Source: an uncultured Collinsella sp. (lineage in GTDB: Bacteria; Actinomycetota; Coriobacteriia; Coriobacteriales; Coriobacteriaceae). From it: 11,181 nt of DNA. The translations under genes were made by a program, and so were the position numbers. Below, in pieces: positions 5,115-11,093 of the stretch. Numbering within the stretch: position 1 is the first letter of the stretch; the number at the start of each line of letters is the position of its first letter. The notes under the pieces are model-generated. The model worked only from the letters and a program-made list of their open reading frames with translations, made no database searches and was not told the DNA's origin. The DNA lies in the NCBI GenBank assembly GCA_900752545.1, contig CAADVS010000079.1, positions 1-11,181 of the forward strand, read 5' to 3'.

Positions 5115-6305
5115 CTAGTCTCCGGCCCCGAAGACCCTGCCCTCGGGCGCGAGGCTGCTTGTTTGGGCAAATGATGGGCTGTCGGATTCGACAGTCTGCA
5201 TGTCATCGATTGCCGGAACTTCATTAATTGTCGGGTCATCCAGCGTGATGCCTTCGAGCGTTGCTTTTTCGAGGTCGATTCGTTGACGCTCTTCGGAATC
5301 CTGGCGAAGCTGCTTCTGAATTCGCTTTTTCTTTTCTATAAACCTTCTGAGCACAAACTGTCTCAGGTCCTCTTGCATGATTTGAAAGTCTTTTGGCAGA
5401 CGCGAGGGGCGTACGCCCTCTTTCCGCTGGATTGCTTCCATGACCCTAACAAAAGAGCTGGCATGCATAAAGGAATAACGGCTGACGGTGATGATTCCGT
5501 ACCCCATGGACGCAAGTGCATTCTTGCGCTCCTCATCGATGGCGCGGTCTTCTTCCGCGTCATGATAAAAACCGTTGTATTCAATGTCTGTGCGAGATTT
5601 CTTTAGATACGCATCCATAAAGAACTTTTTGCGTCTCGTGAGATTCTTTGCGGCAGTGGTGACCTGCACCTCGTAATCGGTCTCAATTCCCTTAATACCA
5701 AGCCCTCCTTCGCTTTTGGGCAGCGTTAGCATCATGACAAATGCCGTTTCCATGGGAGACCGGCATCCGTCGCGTACACATTGGATCGCCTTTCGGGCAA
5801 GGGCCAGACCGTCGCATCTGGTAATGGAATTAAAGAACTGCTTTAACCTCTCGGTCGAGGTGAGCGCGAAACGCTCGGTATAGGAGGTGGAAGAGTCGGT
5901 TCCAAGGGAATAAGCGCCGCACAGTTCAAAGTAGTACTCCACTAGTTCGCGAAAAGAAAGATAGGTGGCGGCCTGAAGTGCGCAAAGCTCAACGCCAACA
6001 ATGAAGATGCCATCTTTGAGCTCTATAAAGCGTGAGTTCGAGAATCGTTTTGAAGAAACGTGGCATTGACAGTTCATTGCATAGCGCGCATTCCTGCGAT
6101 CAAACACCATCACCTCGAGGGAATCATTTGCGTCGAGGGAAACATCATGTTTGGTGAGCCATTCTGCGGCTGCGTCAAGGAGCGTTCCGGTGGGACATGA
6201 TCCGTAAATCGCGGCAGGGCTACAGGACTCGATGCCTTTCGCAGACACCGAATGCGCGGCCTGGTAGACCGCTTTTGCAGTGGTATGTGACAATACGATA
6301 CTCAT
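5115..6305 (-). CDS. Uncharacterised protein with probable PD-(D/E)XK nuclease-like domain
   Basis: A 396-residue soluble protein I do not recognise as a named gene. Residues 1-160 have no motif I can name. From about 180 to 290 the pattern resembles DUF559/Vsr-like endonuclease folds: E186 in SPMETAF, D231 in FFMDAYL, E242 in DIEYNG, then H248, D253, D257 and R260, and a hydrophobic strand GYGIITVSRYSF. The usual Lys of E-x-K is Asn (N244), so activity is uncertain. The tail from about 315 is a charged helix (FIEKKKRIQKQLRQDSEERQ) ending in an acidic, disordered-looking stretch. It stands alone, flanked by AT-richer DNA, and several parts of the gene are also AT-richer than neighbouring genes, suggesting transfer. 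The ATG at 6305 has no good ribosome site, so the start is tentative. A defence or DNA-processing role is possible but unproven. Confidence 0.75.
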   Translation of the reverse strand: MSIVLSHTTAKAVYQAAHSVSAKGIESCSPAAIYGSCPTGTLLDAAAEWLTKHDVSLDANDSLEVMVFDRRNARYAMNCQCHVSSKRFSNSRFIELKDGIFIVGVELCALQAATYLSFRELVEYYFELCGAYSLGTDSSTSYTERFALTSTERLKQFFNSITRCDGLALARKAIQCVRDGCRSPMETAFVMMLTLPKSEGGLGIKGIETDYEVQVTTAAKNLTRRKKFFMDAYLKKSRTDIEYNGFYHDAEEDRAIDEERKNALASMGYGIITVSRYSFMHASSFVRVMEAIQRKEGVRPSRLPKDFQIMQEDLRQFVLRRFIEKKKRIQKQLRQDSEERQRIDLEKATLEGITLDDPTINEVPAIDDMQTVESDSPSFAQTSSLAPEGRVFGAGD

Positions 6306-6357
6306 GGTATATATCGTGTCAGCTAATGCCGTGTTGACGGCGCTGAGTGGAAAAGCC

Positions 6358-6386
6358 GTTTTAGAGGTCTAACCAAATGCTGTCCA
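6358..6386 (-). promoter_or_regulatory. Candidate promoter of the nuclease-like gene with overlapping palindrome
   Basis: On the minus strand TGGACA (6381-6386) and TAAAAC (6358-6363) are 17 bases apart, 5 of 6 and 4 of 6 matches to consensus. Predicted start near 6351 leaves a leader of about 45 bases. The palindrome TTAGA-GG-TCTAA (6361-6372) overlaps the -10 and could be an operator. The rest of the AT-rich gap from 6306 to 6587 shows nothing else I can name. Confidence 0.4.
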
Positions 6387-6587
6387 AAAGCTTGACGCAA
6401 TTATGGGTTGGTATGCCATAAATAAACGTTTTCGCAGCTCGGCTATAGCATAGAAATACTCAATTGCTGCACATTTGATTGTGATGCATCACCATCCAAC
6501 AACGAATTACGTGTCGGGAATTGGCCAAAATCGTTCAAAATGAGGGTTCAGAATTTGTGATGGCAGATCTATCTGTGGAACGTAGGG

Positions 6588-6621
6588 CGGCCCCGCTGCG
6601 GGGTTTCCCGCTGCGGGGCCG
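6588..6621 (-). terminator. Strong GC hairpin after the exonuclease gene
   Basis: CGGCCCCGC (6588-6596) pairs with GCGGGGCCG (6613-6621) and GCGGG (6598-6602) with CCCGC (6607-6611), giving 14 pairs with one T-T mismatch and a 4-base loop. It lies 34 bases beyond the exonuclease stop. A further small palindrome, CCGCT-CGTG-AGCGG, is next to it (6619-6632). No T-run follows, so it may act as a processing or stability element as much as a terminator. Confidence 0.55.
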
Positions 6622-6655
6622 CTCGTGAGCGGGGCCATGCTTGTCGCAGGCGTTT

Positions 6656-7624
6656 CTACTTGGCAAACAGGTTCTTGAGGTTGAACTCGGCTTGGACGGT
6701 GCGGAGCATGAGGTCGGTGTCGTCGAGGCCCAGGTGCTGCTCGTTGGCGTCGGCGGCGAGGGTTCCACGGCGGCGCGCCCAGTTCTCGAGCGCGGCGGGG
6801 GCGGACTCGCGGGGGAGCGAGCGGACGTCGGCATCCAGGCTGCGGCAGATCTGGCGCGAGTCGATGACGATGATCTTGCCGGCGCGGCGTGCCTCGGCGT
6901 AGCCGTCCAGGTGGATCTTGAACCAGCTGTCCTCAAAGGCGGCGTTGTGTGCCATGTACGGGTACTTCTTCATAAGCTTGAGCAGCTGCTTTTGCAGCTC
7001 TTTGTTCTCGCGGAAGGGCGTTTTGCCGTCGATGTCGTCCCAGGTGATGTGGTGGATATTCGACAGCGGCACATCCTCGCCGCGGTAGATATCGGGCAGG
7101 CCGCAGTAGTGTGCCTCGGCGTCGTGCGGGACGGCGTCGCTGGTGAGCTCCATGATCTCCCAGCCCACGTTGATGATGTAGCCGCGCTCGGGTGCACGGC
7201 CGGTGGTCTCGATGTCGATGCCGAGCACTGTGCCTTGGATAGGCTTGCGGGCGTACGCCACGCCGAGCGCGTCGCGGTCGCCGCGGATCTCGCGCATGAC
7301 GGACGCGGCGGTGCGCTTTTGCATCTTGCCGATGGCGGCGCAGGTGTCGGCGTCGGACAGACCGCGCGAAAGCGTCGCGGGCGTCACGTTGCGCAGGCGC
7401 GCCTCGCCAATCTGGTCGCACAGGTCGCGGTTGCGGTCAGCCAGGTCGCGCACGGTGACAAAGTCGAAGCTGGGGTCGCCCTCGGCGGTAAAGTACTCGG
7501 TTTCGAGCACCTTAAGGGCCTCCTCGCCCTTCTGGCGCTCGGATTCCATGGCGCCGTGATCGCCATAGATAAACATGGGGATAAACGGCTGACGCTCGTA
7601 TTCGAGTGCTTGTGAAACGTTCAT
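6656..7624 (-). CDS. DEDDh (DnaQ-like) 3'-5' exonuclease with N-terminal extension
   Basis: A 322-residue protein. The exonuclease domain fills about 133-315: Exo I motif DIETTG (D137, E139), Exo II motif HNAAFED (226-232), and Exo III H297 with D302, the H-x4-D spacing of the DEDDh group. These enzymes remove nucleotides from the 3' end of DNA or RNA using two metal ions. In DnaQ the Exo II acid follows HNAAF directly; here Glu231 is at that place with Asp232 next, a variant I associate with actinobacterial relatives. The first 130 residues have no recognised domain. The ATG at 7624 is preceded by AAGGAG at 7-base spacing. Whether the substrate is DNA (proofreading, repair) or RNA cannot be told. 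The gene is transcribed away from the metal exporter. Confidence 0.87.
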   Translation of the reverse strand: MNVSQALEYERQPFIPMFIYGDHGAMESERQKGEEALKVLETEYFTAEGDPSFDFVTVRDLADRNRDLCDQIGEARLRNVTPATLSRGLSDADTCAAIGKMQKRTAASVMREIRGDRDALGVAYARKPIQGTVLGIDIETTGRAPERGYIINVGWEIMELTSDAVPHDAEAHYCGLPDIYRGEDVPLSNIHHITWDDIDGKTPFRENKELQKQLLKLMKKYPYMAHNAAFEDSWFKIHLDGYAEARRAGKIIVIDSRQICRSLDADVRSLPRESAPAALENWARRRGTLAADANEQHLGLDDTDLMLRTVQAEFNLKNLFAK

Positions 7625-7643
7625 ATAACTGCTCCTTGGACGG

Positions 7644-7658
7644 GCCGCACCGTGCGGC
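7644..7658 (-). promoter_or_regulatory. Palindrome in the 5' leader of the exonuclease gene
   Basis: GCCGCAC and GTGCGGC are perfect inverted copies with one base between, placed 20 bases upstream of the exonuclease start and just before its ribosome site. It could be a repressor site or a leader hairpin. Function is not known. Confidence 0.35.
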
Positions 7659-7718
7659 TCGGGTTCATTGAGATGTGACGAGATGATAGTTTACCATGGG
7701 CAACTATTGGCATAGCGC

Positions 7719-7764
7719 CTAGGACAACTACAATACCCTAGTTGACCGCTAGGACTTTTACAAT
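7719..7764 (+). promoter_or_regulatory. Tandem 16-base direct repeat upstream of the metal exporter
   Basis: CTAGGAC-N3-TACAAT occurs at 7719-7734 and again at 7749-7764, exactly 30 bases apart, with 13 of 16 positions shared. TACAAT is a plausible -10 box, so this may be a duplicated promoter. Overlapping inverted repeats (CCTAG at 7737-7741 with CTAGG at 7749-7753; CAACTA at 7725-7730 with TAGTTG at 7739-7744) also suggest binding sites for a regulator. No well-placed -35 was found. The second copy ends 32 bases before the start codon. Confidence 0.45.
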
Positions 7765-7796
7765 GCTGCCGAAAGACACGAAAGGTTCCATCCGTC

Positions 7797-8885
7797 ATGG
7801 ATTTGCTGATTGATATTTTGTTCGACGCCGGCAAGGACACGCTGTCGCTGGTGCCGTTTTTGTTGGTGACGTATCTGGCCCTCGAGACCTTGGAGCACGT
7901 CGCGGGCGACCGCGTTAACGGGGCCATCAAGCGCGCCGGCGCCGCGGGTCCCGTGGTTGGCTCGCTGCTGGGCATGGTGCCGCAGTGCGGCTTTTCGGCA
8001 ATGGCGGCAACGCTGTACGCCGGTCGTGTCGTGACCTTGGGCACGTTGGTGGCGGTGTTCCTTTCGACCTCCGACGAGATGCTGCCGCTGCTGCTTGCCG
8101 AGCAGGTTCCCGTGCAGACTATGGCGATGCTTTTGGCTTCGAAAGCGCTGATCGCACTGGTCACGGGCTTTATCGTAGATGCCGCCATTCGCGGTCTGCG
8201 TCGCAACGCCCGCGCGCATGCGGCGATTCGTCGTACCGTGTTGGGGACCACTGTCAATCCGGCGCACGTTAACTGCGCGCATGACGACCACAGCGGCGGT
8301 GACATCATCGACGAGGTGGCCGAGGCGGGCGTGAGCGCCGATCACATCCATGAGCTGTGCGAGCGCGACCATTGCGGTTGCGATGAAGACGAGGACGAGC
8401 ACGAACACGGACATGGCCACGATCACGGTCATGAGGACGAGCATGAACACCATGATGGCCACGGTCACTCCCACTCTCACGAGGGCGCGCCCCTCCTGTC
8501 GATTATTCGCAGCGCCATCTCGCACACCGTGCAGGTATCGGTATTCATTTTTCTGGTGACGCTGATTCTGGTCGCCGTGCTCGAGACCTTCGGCGAGTCC
8601 GCGATCGAGCAGTTCCTGCGTGGCAACGAGACGCTCGCCGTCCTGGGTTCGGCGCTTGTCGGCCTGATTCCCAACTGCTCGGCCAGCGTCGTCATCACAC
8701 AACTGTACCTGGAAGGCGCGCTGCAGCTGGCCCCGATGCTCGCCGGCACGCTCATCTCTGCTGGTGTGGGCTACCTGGTGCTGTTCCGCACCAACCGCAG
8801 CGCCCGCGAAAACGTCCTGTTCCTGATCATGATGTACGTCATCGGTGCCGGCTGGGGCCTCATCCTATCCGCCGTTGGCCTTTAA
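7797..8885 (+). CDS. ArsP_2-type (PF11449-like) heavy-metal / putative manganese exporter
   Basis: A 362-residue membrane protein with two similar halves of about five helices each. The halves carry matching motifs: GMVPQCGFSA (59-68) and GLIPNCSASV (289-298), each with Pro-x-Cys within a membrane helix, plus STSDEMLP (90-97). This layout fits the putative ten-helix heavy-metal exporters annotated as putative manganese transporter. Between the halves is a long cytoplasmic or periplasmic loop with HIHELCERDHCGC (183-195) and a run rich in His, Asp and Glu (197-229), a likely metal-binding or sensing segment. The substrate is inferred from family annotation only. The ATG at 7797 has a modest AAAGG site 11 bases upstream. 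It is divergent from the exonuclease gene, and a tandem repeat lies in its promoter region. I saw no yybP-ykoY manganese riboswitch pattern upstream. Confidence 0.85.
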   Translation: MDLLIDILFDAGKDTLSLVPFLLVTYLALETLEHVAGDRVNGAIKRAGAAGPVVGSLLGMVPQCGFSAMAATLYAGRVVTLGTLVAVFLSTSDEMLPLLLAEQVPVQTMAMLLASKALIALVTGFIVDAAIRGLRRNARAHAAIRRTVLGTTVNPAHVNCAHDDHSGGDIIDEVAEAGVSADHIHELCERDHCGCDEDEDEHEHGHGHDHGHEDEHEHHDGHGHSHSHEGAPLLSIIRSAISHTVQVSVFIFLVTLILVAVLETFGESAIEQFLRGNETLAVLGSALVGLIPNCSASVVITQLYLEGALQLAPMLAGTLISAGVGYLVLFRTNRSARENVLFLIMMYVIGAGWGLILSAVGL

Positions 8886-8916
8886 GTAGATTATTGGGAC
8901 ATGTCTTACGATCTAC
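8886..8916. repeat. Degenerate copy of the GTAGAT palindromic repeat after the metal exporter
   Basis: GTAGAT (8886-8891) and ATCTAC (8911-8916) bracket a centre containing GGGACATGTC. It begins at the base after the exporter's stop. The centre and ends match the better-preserved copy at 8953-8989, so both belong to one repeat family. It may end exporter transcription, though no T-run follows. Confidence 0.5.
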
Positions 8917-8952
8917 CCCTGTGACCAGGGCATTCCCCGCTGCCAAAACAAA

Positions 8953-8989
8953 AAGGTAGATTTTTAGGCATGTCCCAAAAATCTACCTT
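8953..8989 (-). terminator. Bidirectional-type terminator / palindromic repeat between convergent genes
   Basis: A perfect 13-base stem, AAGGTAGATTTTT (8953-8965) with AAAAATCTACCTT (8977-8989), around an 11-base loop containing CATGTCCC. It ends 2 bases before the DUF188 gene's stop. On the minus strand the stem runs into TTTTTGTTTT, a good intrinsic terminator for the DUF308-DUF188 pair. Confidence 0.8.
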
Positions 8990-8991
8990 GG

Positions 8992-9474
8992 TTAGCGCAA
9001 CAGCTCGGTGAGGTTGCGTTTAAAGCGGGCACGATCTTCGCTGGTAAATGCTGCCGGACCGCGGGTGCGTCCGCCGGCGCGTCGCACCTTCTTTTCCTCG
9101 TGGCGAATAAACAGCTGCATGTCGATGGTCGCTTTGTCGTAGATGCGCCCGCGCACACCGATGGCGGCGGCATCGCGCCCGAGCACCATGCTCGCCAAGC
9201 CAATGTCCTGCGTCACGACCACGTCGTCCGCCTGCAGGCGTTCGATAATGGCAAAGTCGGCACTGTCGGCGCCCACACTCACGTCGAGCGTCGTGACCCA
9301 AAAGCCACGTCGCGCGTGCTCGGCATCGCGCGGATCGTCGCGGCGAATGTGCCGCTCCAGGTTCTGCGTGCTGTTGCCGGCAATCACCACGGCGACGCCC
9401 GCTCGCCGCGCACAGTCGATCGACTCGCGCGTAACCGGGCAGGCGTCGGCATCAATAAACAGCGTCCGCGGCAT
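8992..9474 (-). CDS. YaiI/YqxD (DUF188) family protein
   Basis: A 160-residue soluble protein of the DUF188 family, whose fold is related to PIN/NYN nucleases; the biochemical role of the family is not established. Family landmarks are all present: IDADACPV (7-14) with D8 and D10, VGADSADFAI (67-76), VTQDIGLA (87-94), RGRIYD (108-113), and the basic RRAGGRTRGPAAF (131-143) near the C-terminus. The conserved aspartates would suit metal binding as in PIN-type nucleases. Length is normal. The start ATG at 9474 follows the upstream gene's stop with no gap (TAGATG), and no strong ribosome site is seen, so it is probably translated by coupling to the HdeD-like gene. Confidence 0.92.
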   Translation of the reverse strand: MPRTLFIDADACPVTRESIDCARRAGVAVVIAGNSTQNLERHIRRDDPRDAEHARRGFWVTTLDVSVGADSADFAIIERLQADDVVVTQDIGLASMVLGRDAAAIGVRGRIYDKATIDMQLFIRHEEKKVRRAGGRTRGPAAFTSEDRARFKRNLTELLR

Positions 9475-10077
9475 CTAGTGCACCAGCTTGCCAAAGCGGA
9501 TAGCGCGAATAATCAGCGTCACGCCAAACACCAGGAGCGCGGCGCCGCTAAAGATGACGAGCATCTTTGCCGACCACAGTGGATAGATAAACACGAACAT
9601 GCCGGCGATGATGGAGAGCGCGCCGCTCAGGATGGCAAGGGCGCGGTTAGACGAAAGCTCGGACTCCAGAATGGACATGACACCTTCGACGATCCAGCCA
9701 AAACCGGCCACGACCACCACGAGCGTGGTGAGCGTCGCGGTCGAGAAGGCCTGGTTGCGCAGGATTATGACGCCGCCCAGAATGATGATCAGGTTGGAGA
9801 TGATGCTCGTGACGCGCCAGCCGGCGGGCAGCAGCGGCTCAAAAATGGCGGTGAACAGCCTGATGGCTGCCGTAATTATAAAGTAGAAGCCCAGGACGGT
9901 CGTCAGGAAGACGAGGGACTTGGCGGGCGCAAACAGCAGCGCGATGCCGGCAAGCAGTGCGATGACGCCCGTGGCGGCGTAGATCCAGCGCACGGCCTTG
10001 ATTGCCTTGCCTGCCATGCTTTTCTCGTCAAATCCAAACAGATTCGACTGCTGGTCGTCGTTCTTAAAGATGCCCAT
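9475..10077 (-). CDS. DUF308 / HdeD-like membrane protein
   Basis: A 200-residue integral membrane protein. After a charged 28-residue N-tail there are six hydrophobic segments at about 29-49, 54-74, 90-107, 115-137, 146-166 and 170-192, the arrangement of HdeD and DUF308 proteins. HdeD in Escherichia coli is linked to acid resistance, but the mechanism is unclear and related proteins have no defined role. I chose the ATG at 10077 because AAAGGAG lies 5 bases upstream; an in-frame start 11 codons earlier would include that ribosome site. It is first in a two-gene unit with the DUF188 gene, which starts at the base after its stop. Confidence 0.85.
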   Translation of the reverse strand: MGIFKNDDQQSNLFGFDEKSMAGKAIKAVRWIYAATGVIALLAGIALLFAPAKSLVFLTTVLGFYFIITAAIRLFTAIFEPLLPAGWRVTSIISNLIIILGGVIILRNQAFSTATLTTLVVVVAGFGWIVEGVMSILESELSSNRALAILSGALSIIAGMFVFIYPLWSAKMLVIFSGAALLVFGVTLIIRAIRFGKLVH

Positions 10078-10119
10078 GAGGTCTCCTTTCCGCGCGGCGT
10101 TTGCCGTCATTGTTGTTTT

Positions 10120-10135
10120 TGCGGCGTATGCCGCA
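10120..10135 (-). promoter_or_regulatory. Small hairpin in the leader region of the HdeD-like gene
   Basis: TGCGGC and GCCGCA pair around a 4-base loop, 42 bases above the HdeD-like start. On the minus strand an A-rich stretch follows, so it is not a terminator. It may shape the mRNA leader or be chance. Confidence 0.25.
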
Positions 10136-10292
10136 GTTGCTACAACAAGTATCGCCTAAAGGCACCGGCGTATGGGTCGGGGAGGGCGAAGTGTAACCCA
10201 AAGGTCCCGATTTGTTTTCGTTGTTCCCCATGTCGCGTTTTTCTATTCAACAGGTGTAGAACATTGCGGCTCTGTTCGTTATTGCCTGCGTT

Positions 10293-10311
10293 TTAGGTTA
10301 GATTTTCCTAA
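10293..10311 (+). promoter_or_regulatory. DtxR/IdeR-box-like sequence upstream of the nitroreductase gene
   Basis: TTAGGTTAGATTTTCCTAA matches 15 of 19 positions of the classical DtxR box (TTAGGTTAGCCTAACCTAA), including both outer TTAGG and CCTAA arms. It ends 28 bases before the start codon, where it would overlap promoter or early leader. If real, the nitroreductase would be repressed when iron (or manganese) is plentiful. The AT-rich middle departs from the consensus, so this needs binding data. Confidence 0.4.
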
Positions 10312-10339
10312 GAACAATTGCCTTGTATTGGGGGTCTCT

Positions 10340-11011
10340 ATGAACGAAGCTGTTCCCGCGGCGCCGTCGAGCGTGGAGTCGATGGCAAAGCAAGGTTGCG
10401 AAAAGCTCGGTCTGGAATCGTTTGACGCGCTGGTTCGTCGCGCCCGCACATGCCGCCGTTTTGACGAGTCCATGCGCGTGCCGCGCGAGTTTTTGCTTGA
10501 GCTGGCAGAGCTGGCGCACCTGGCTCCCTGCGGCGCCAACGCTCAGCGCCTACGCTTTCATGTGGTGAGCGACGCCGAGGAGTGTTCGAGCTTATTTGAA
10601 AAGCTCACATGGGCTGGTGCGCTCAAGGATTGGTCGGGTCCTGTCGAGGGCGAGCGCCCGACCGGCTATATCGCGATCCTTGCAGAGCGTCCCGCTCCGG
10701 GCAAGCCTGCCGCGCCAATCACCGAGGCAGACGCTGGTATCGCCGCGCAGACGATGATGCTCGCCGCCCGCAGCGCTACGCCCGAGGTGGCGGCGTGCAT
10801 GTTCAAGGCTTTTCCGCCTCGTGCGATTGATGTCATGGGACTTGACGGCGACAAGTACGAGGTCAAGCTGATCATGGTCTTTGGCGTTCCCGCCGAGACA
10901 CAGGTGATCGATGCAATTGATTCCAACCCCGACGGCTCTATTAATTACTGGCGTGACGAGGCACAGGTACACCACGTACCCAAGCGTCCACTCGCCGACG
11001 TACTGGTGTAG
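10340..11011 (+). CDS. Nitroreductase-family flavoprotein
   Basis: A 223-residue FMN-dependent oxidoreductase of the nitroreductase superfamily; the physiological substrate is unknown. The family N-terminal pattern is seen: FDALVRRARTCRRFDES (28-44), whose Arg residues normally contact FMN phosphate, then LAHLAPCGANAQRLRFHVV (58-76), and a conserved central helix EADAGIAAQTMMLAA (129-143). The C-terminal region ends with HHVPKRPL. The ATG at 10340 has a GGGGG tract 5 bases upstream. The frame is open further 5' but that part spans the promoter. A later ATG at 10382, with GGAG close by, is an alternative. The gene lies alone after a DtxR-box-like site. Confidence 0.85.
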   Translation: MNEAVPAAPSSVESMAKQGCEKLGLESFDALVRRARTCRRFDESMRVPREFLLELAELAHLAPCGANAQRLRFHVVSDAEECSSLFEKLTWAGALKDWSGPVEGERPTGYIAILAERPAPGKPAAPITEADAGIAAQTMMLAARSATPEVAACMFKAFPPRAIDVMGLDGDKYEVKLIMVFGVPAETQVIDAIDSNPDGSINYWRDEAQVHHVPKRPLADVLV

Positions 11012-11043
11012 TTGAGCGTCGCCGCGGCGTGATCCGGCGGTAA

Positions 11044-11078
11044 ACCACCACAAAGGTGACCGTCCCCTTTGTGGTGGT
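11044..11078. repeat. Palindromic intergenic repeat after the nitroreductase gene
   Basis: ACCACCACAAAGG (11044-11056) pairs perfectly with CCTTTGTGGTGGT (11066-11078) around a 9-base loop. It begins 32 bases beyond the nitroreductase stop and ends 15 bases before the phosphatase start. No T-run follows. It may act as a partial terminator or a REP-like repeat. A short palindrome (CGCCGCGGCG, 11020-11029) lies just before it. Confidence 0.6.
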
Positions 11079-11093
11079 ACGAGGGGAGGGCAT

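Noticed and set aside
5021..5239. Short minus-strand open frame across the end of the nuclease-like gene and the inverted repeat
   Set aside because: It overlaps the larger gene in another frame. Its tail only reflects the repeat end, although the repeat's peptide-like similarity is noted with the repeat.
6392..6428. Plus-strand TTGACG with AT-rich sequence downstream, promoter-like
   Set aside because: No well-spaced -10 box and no plus-strand gene follows before the exonuclease region.
6641..7615. Plus-strand open frame of 324 codons opposite the exonuclease gene
   Set aside because: It lies entirely antisense to the DEDDh exonuclease, whose catalytic motifs and ribosome site are clear.
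7625..7796. yybP-ykoY manganese riboswitch upstream of the metal exporter
   Set aside because: The expected conserved loop sequences were not seen. The gap instead holds the direct repeat and short palindromes.
7758..8702. Minus-strand open frame opposite the metal exporter
   Set aside because: It is antisense to the ArsP_2-type gene, and its hydrophobic run simply mirrors the codons of the His-rich loop.
9100..10296. Plus-strand open frame of 398 codons opposite the DUF188 and DUF308 genes
   Set aside because: It spans two good minus-strand genes plus a divergent promoter region and shows no family motif.
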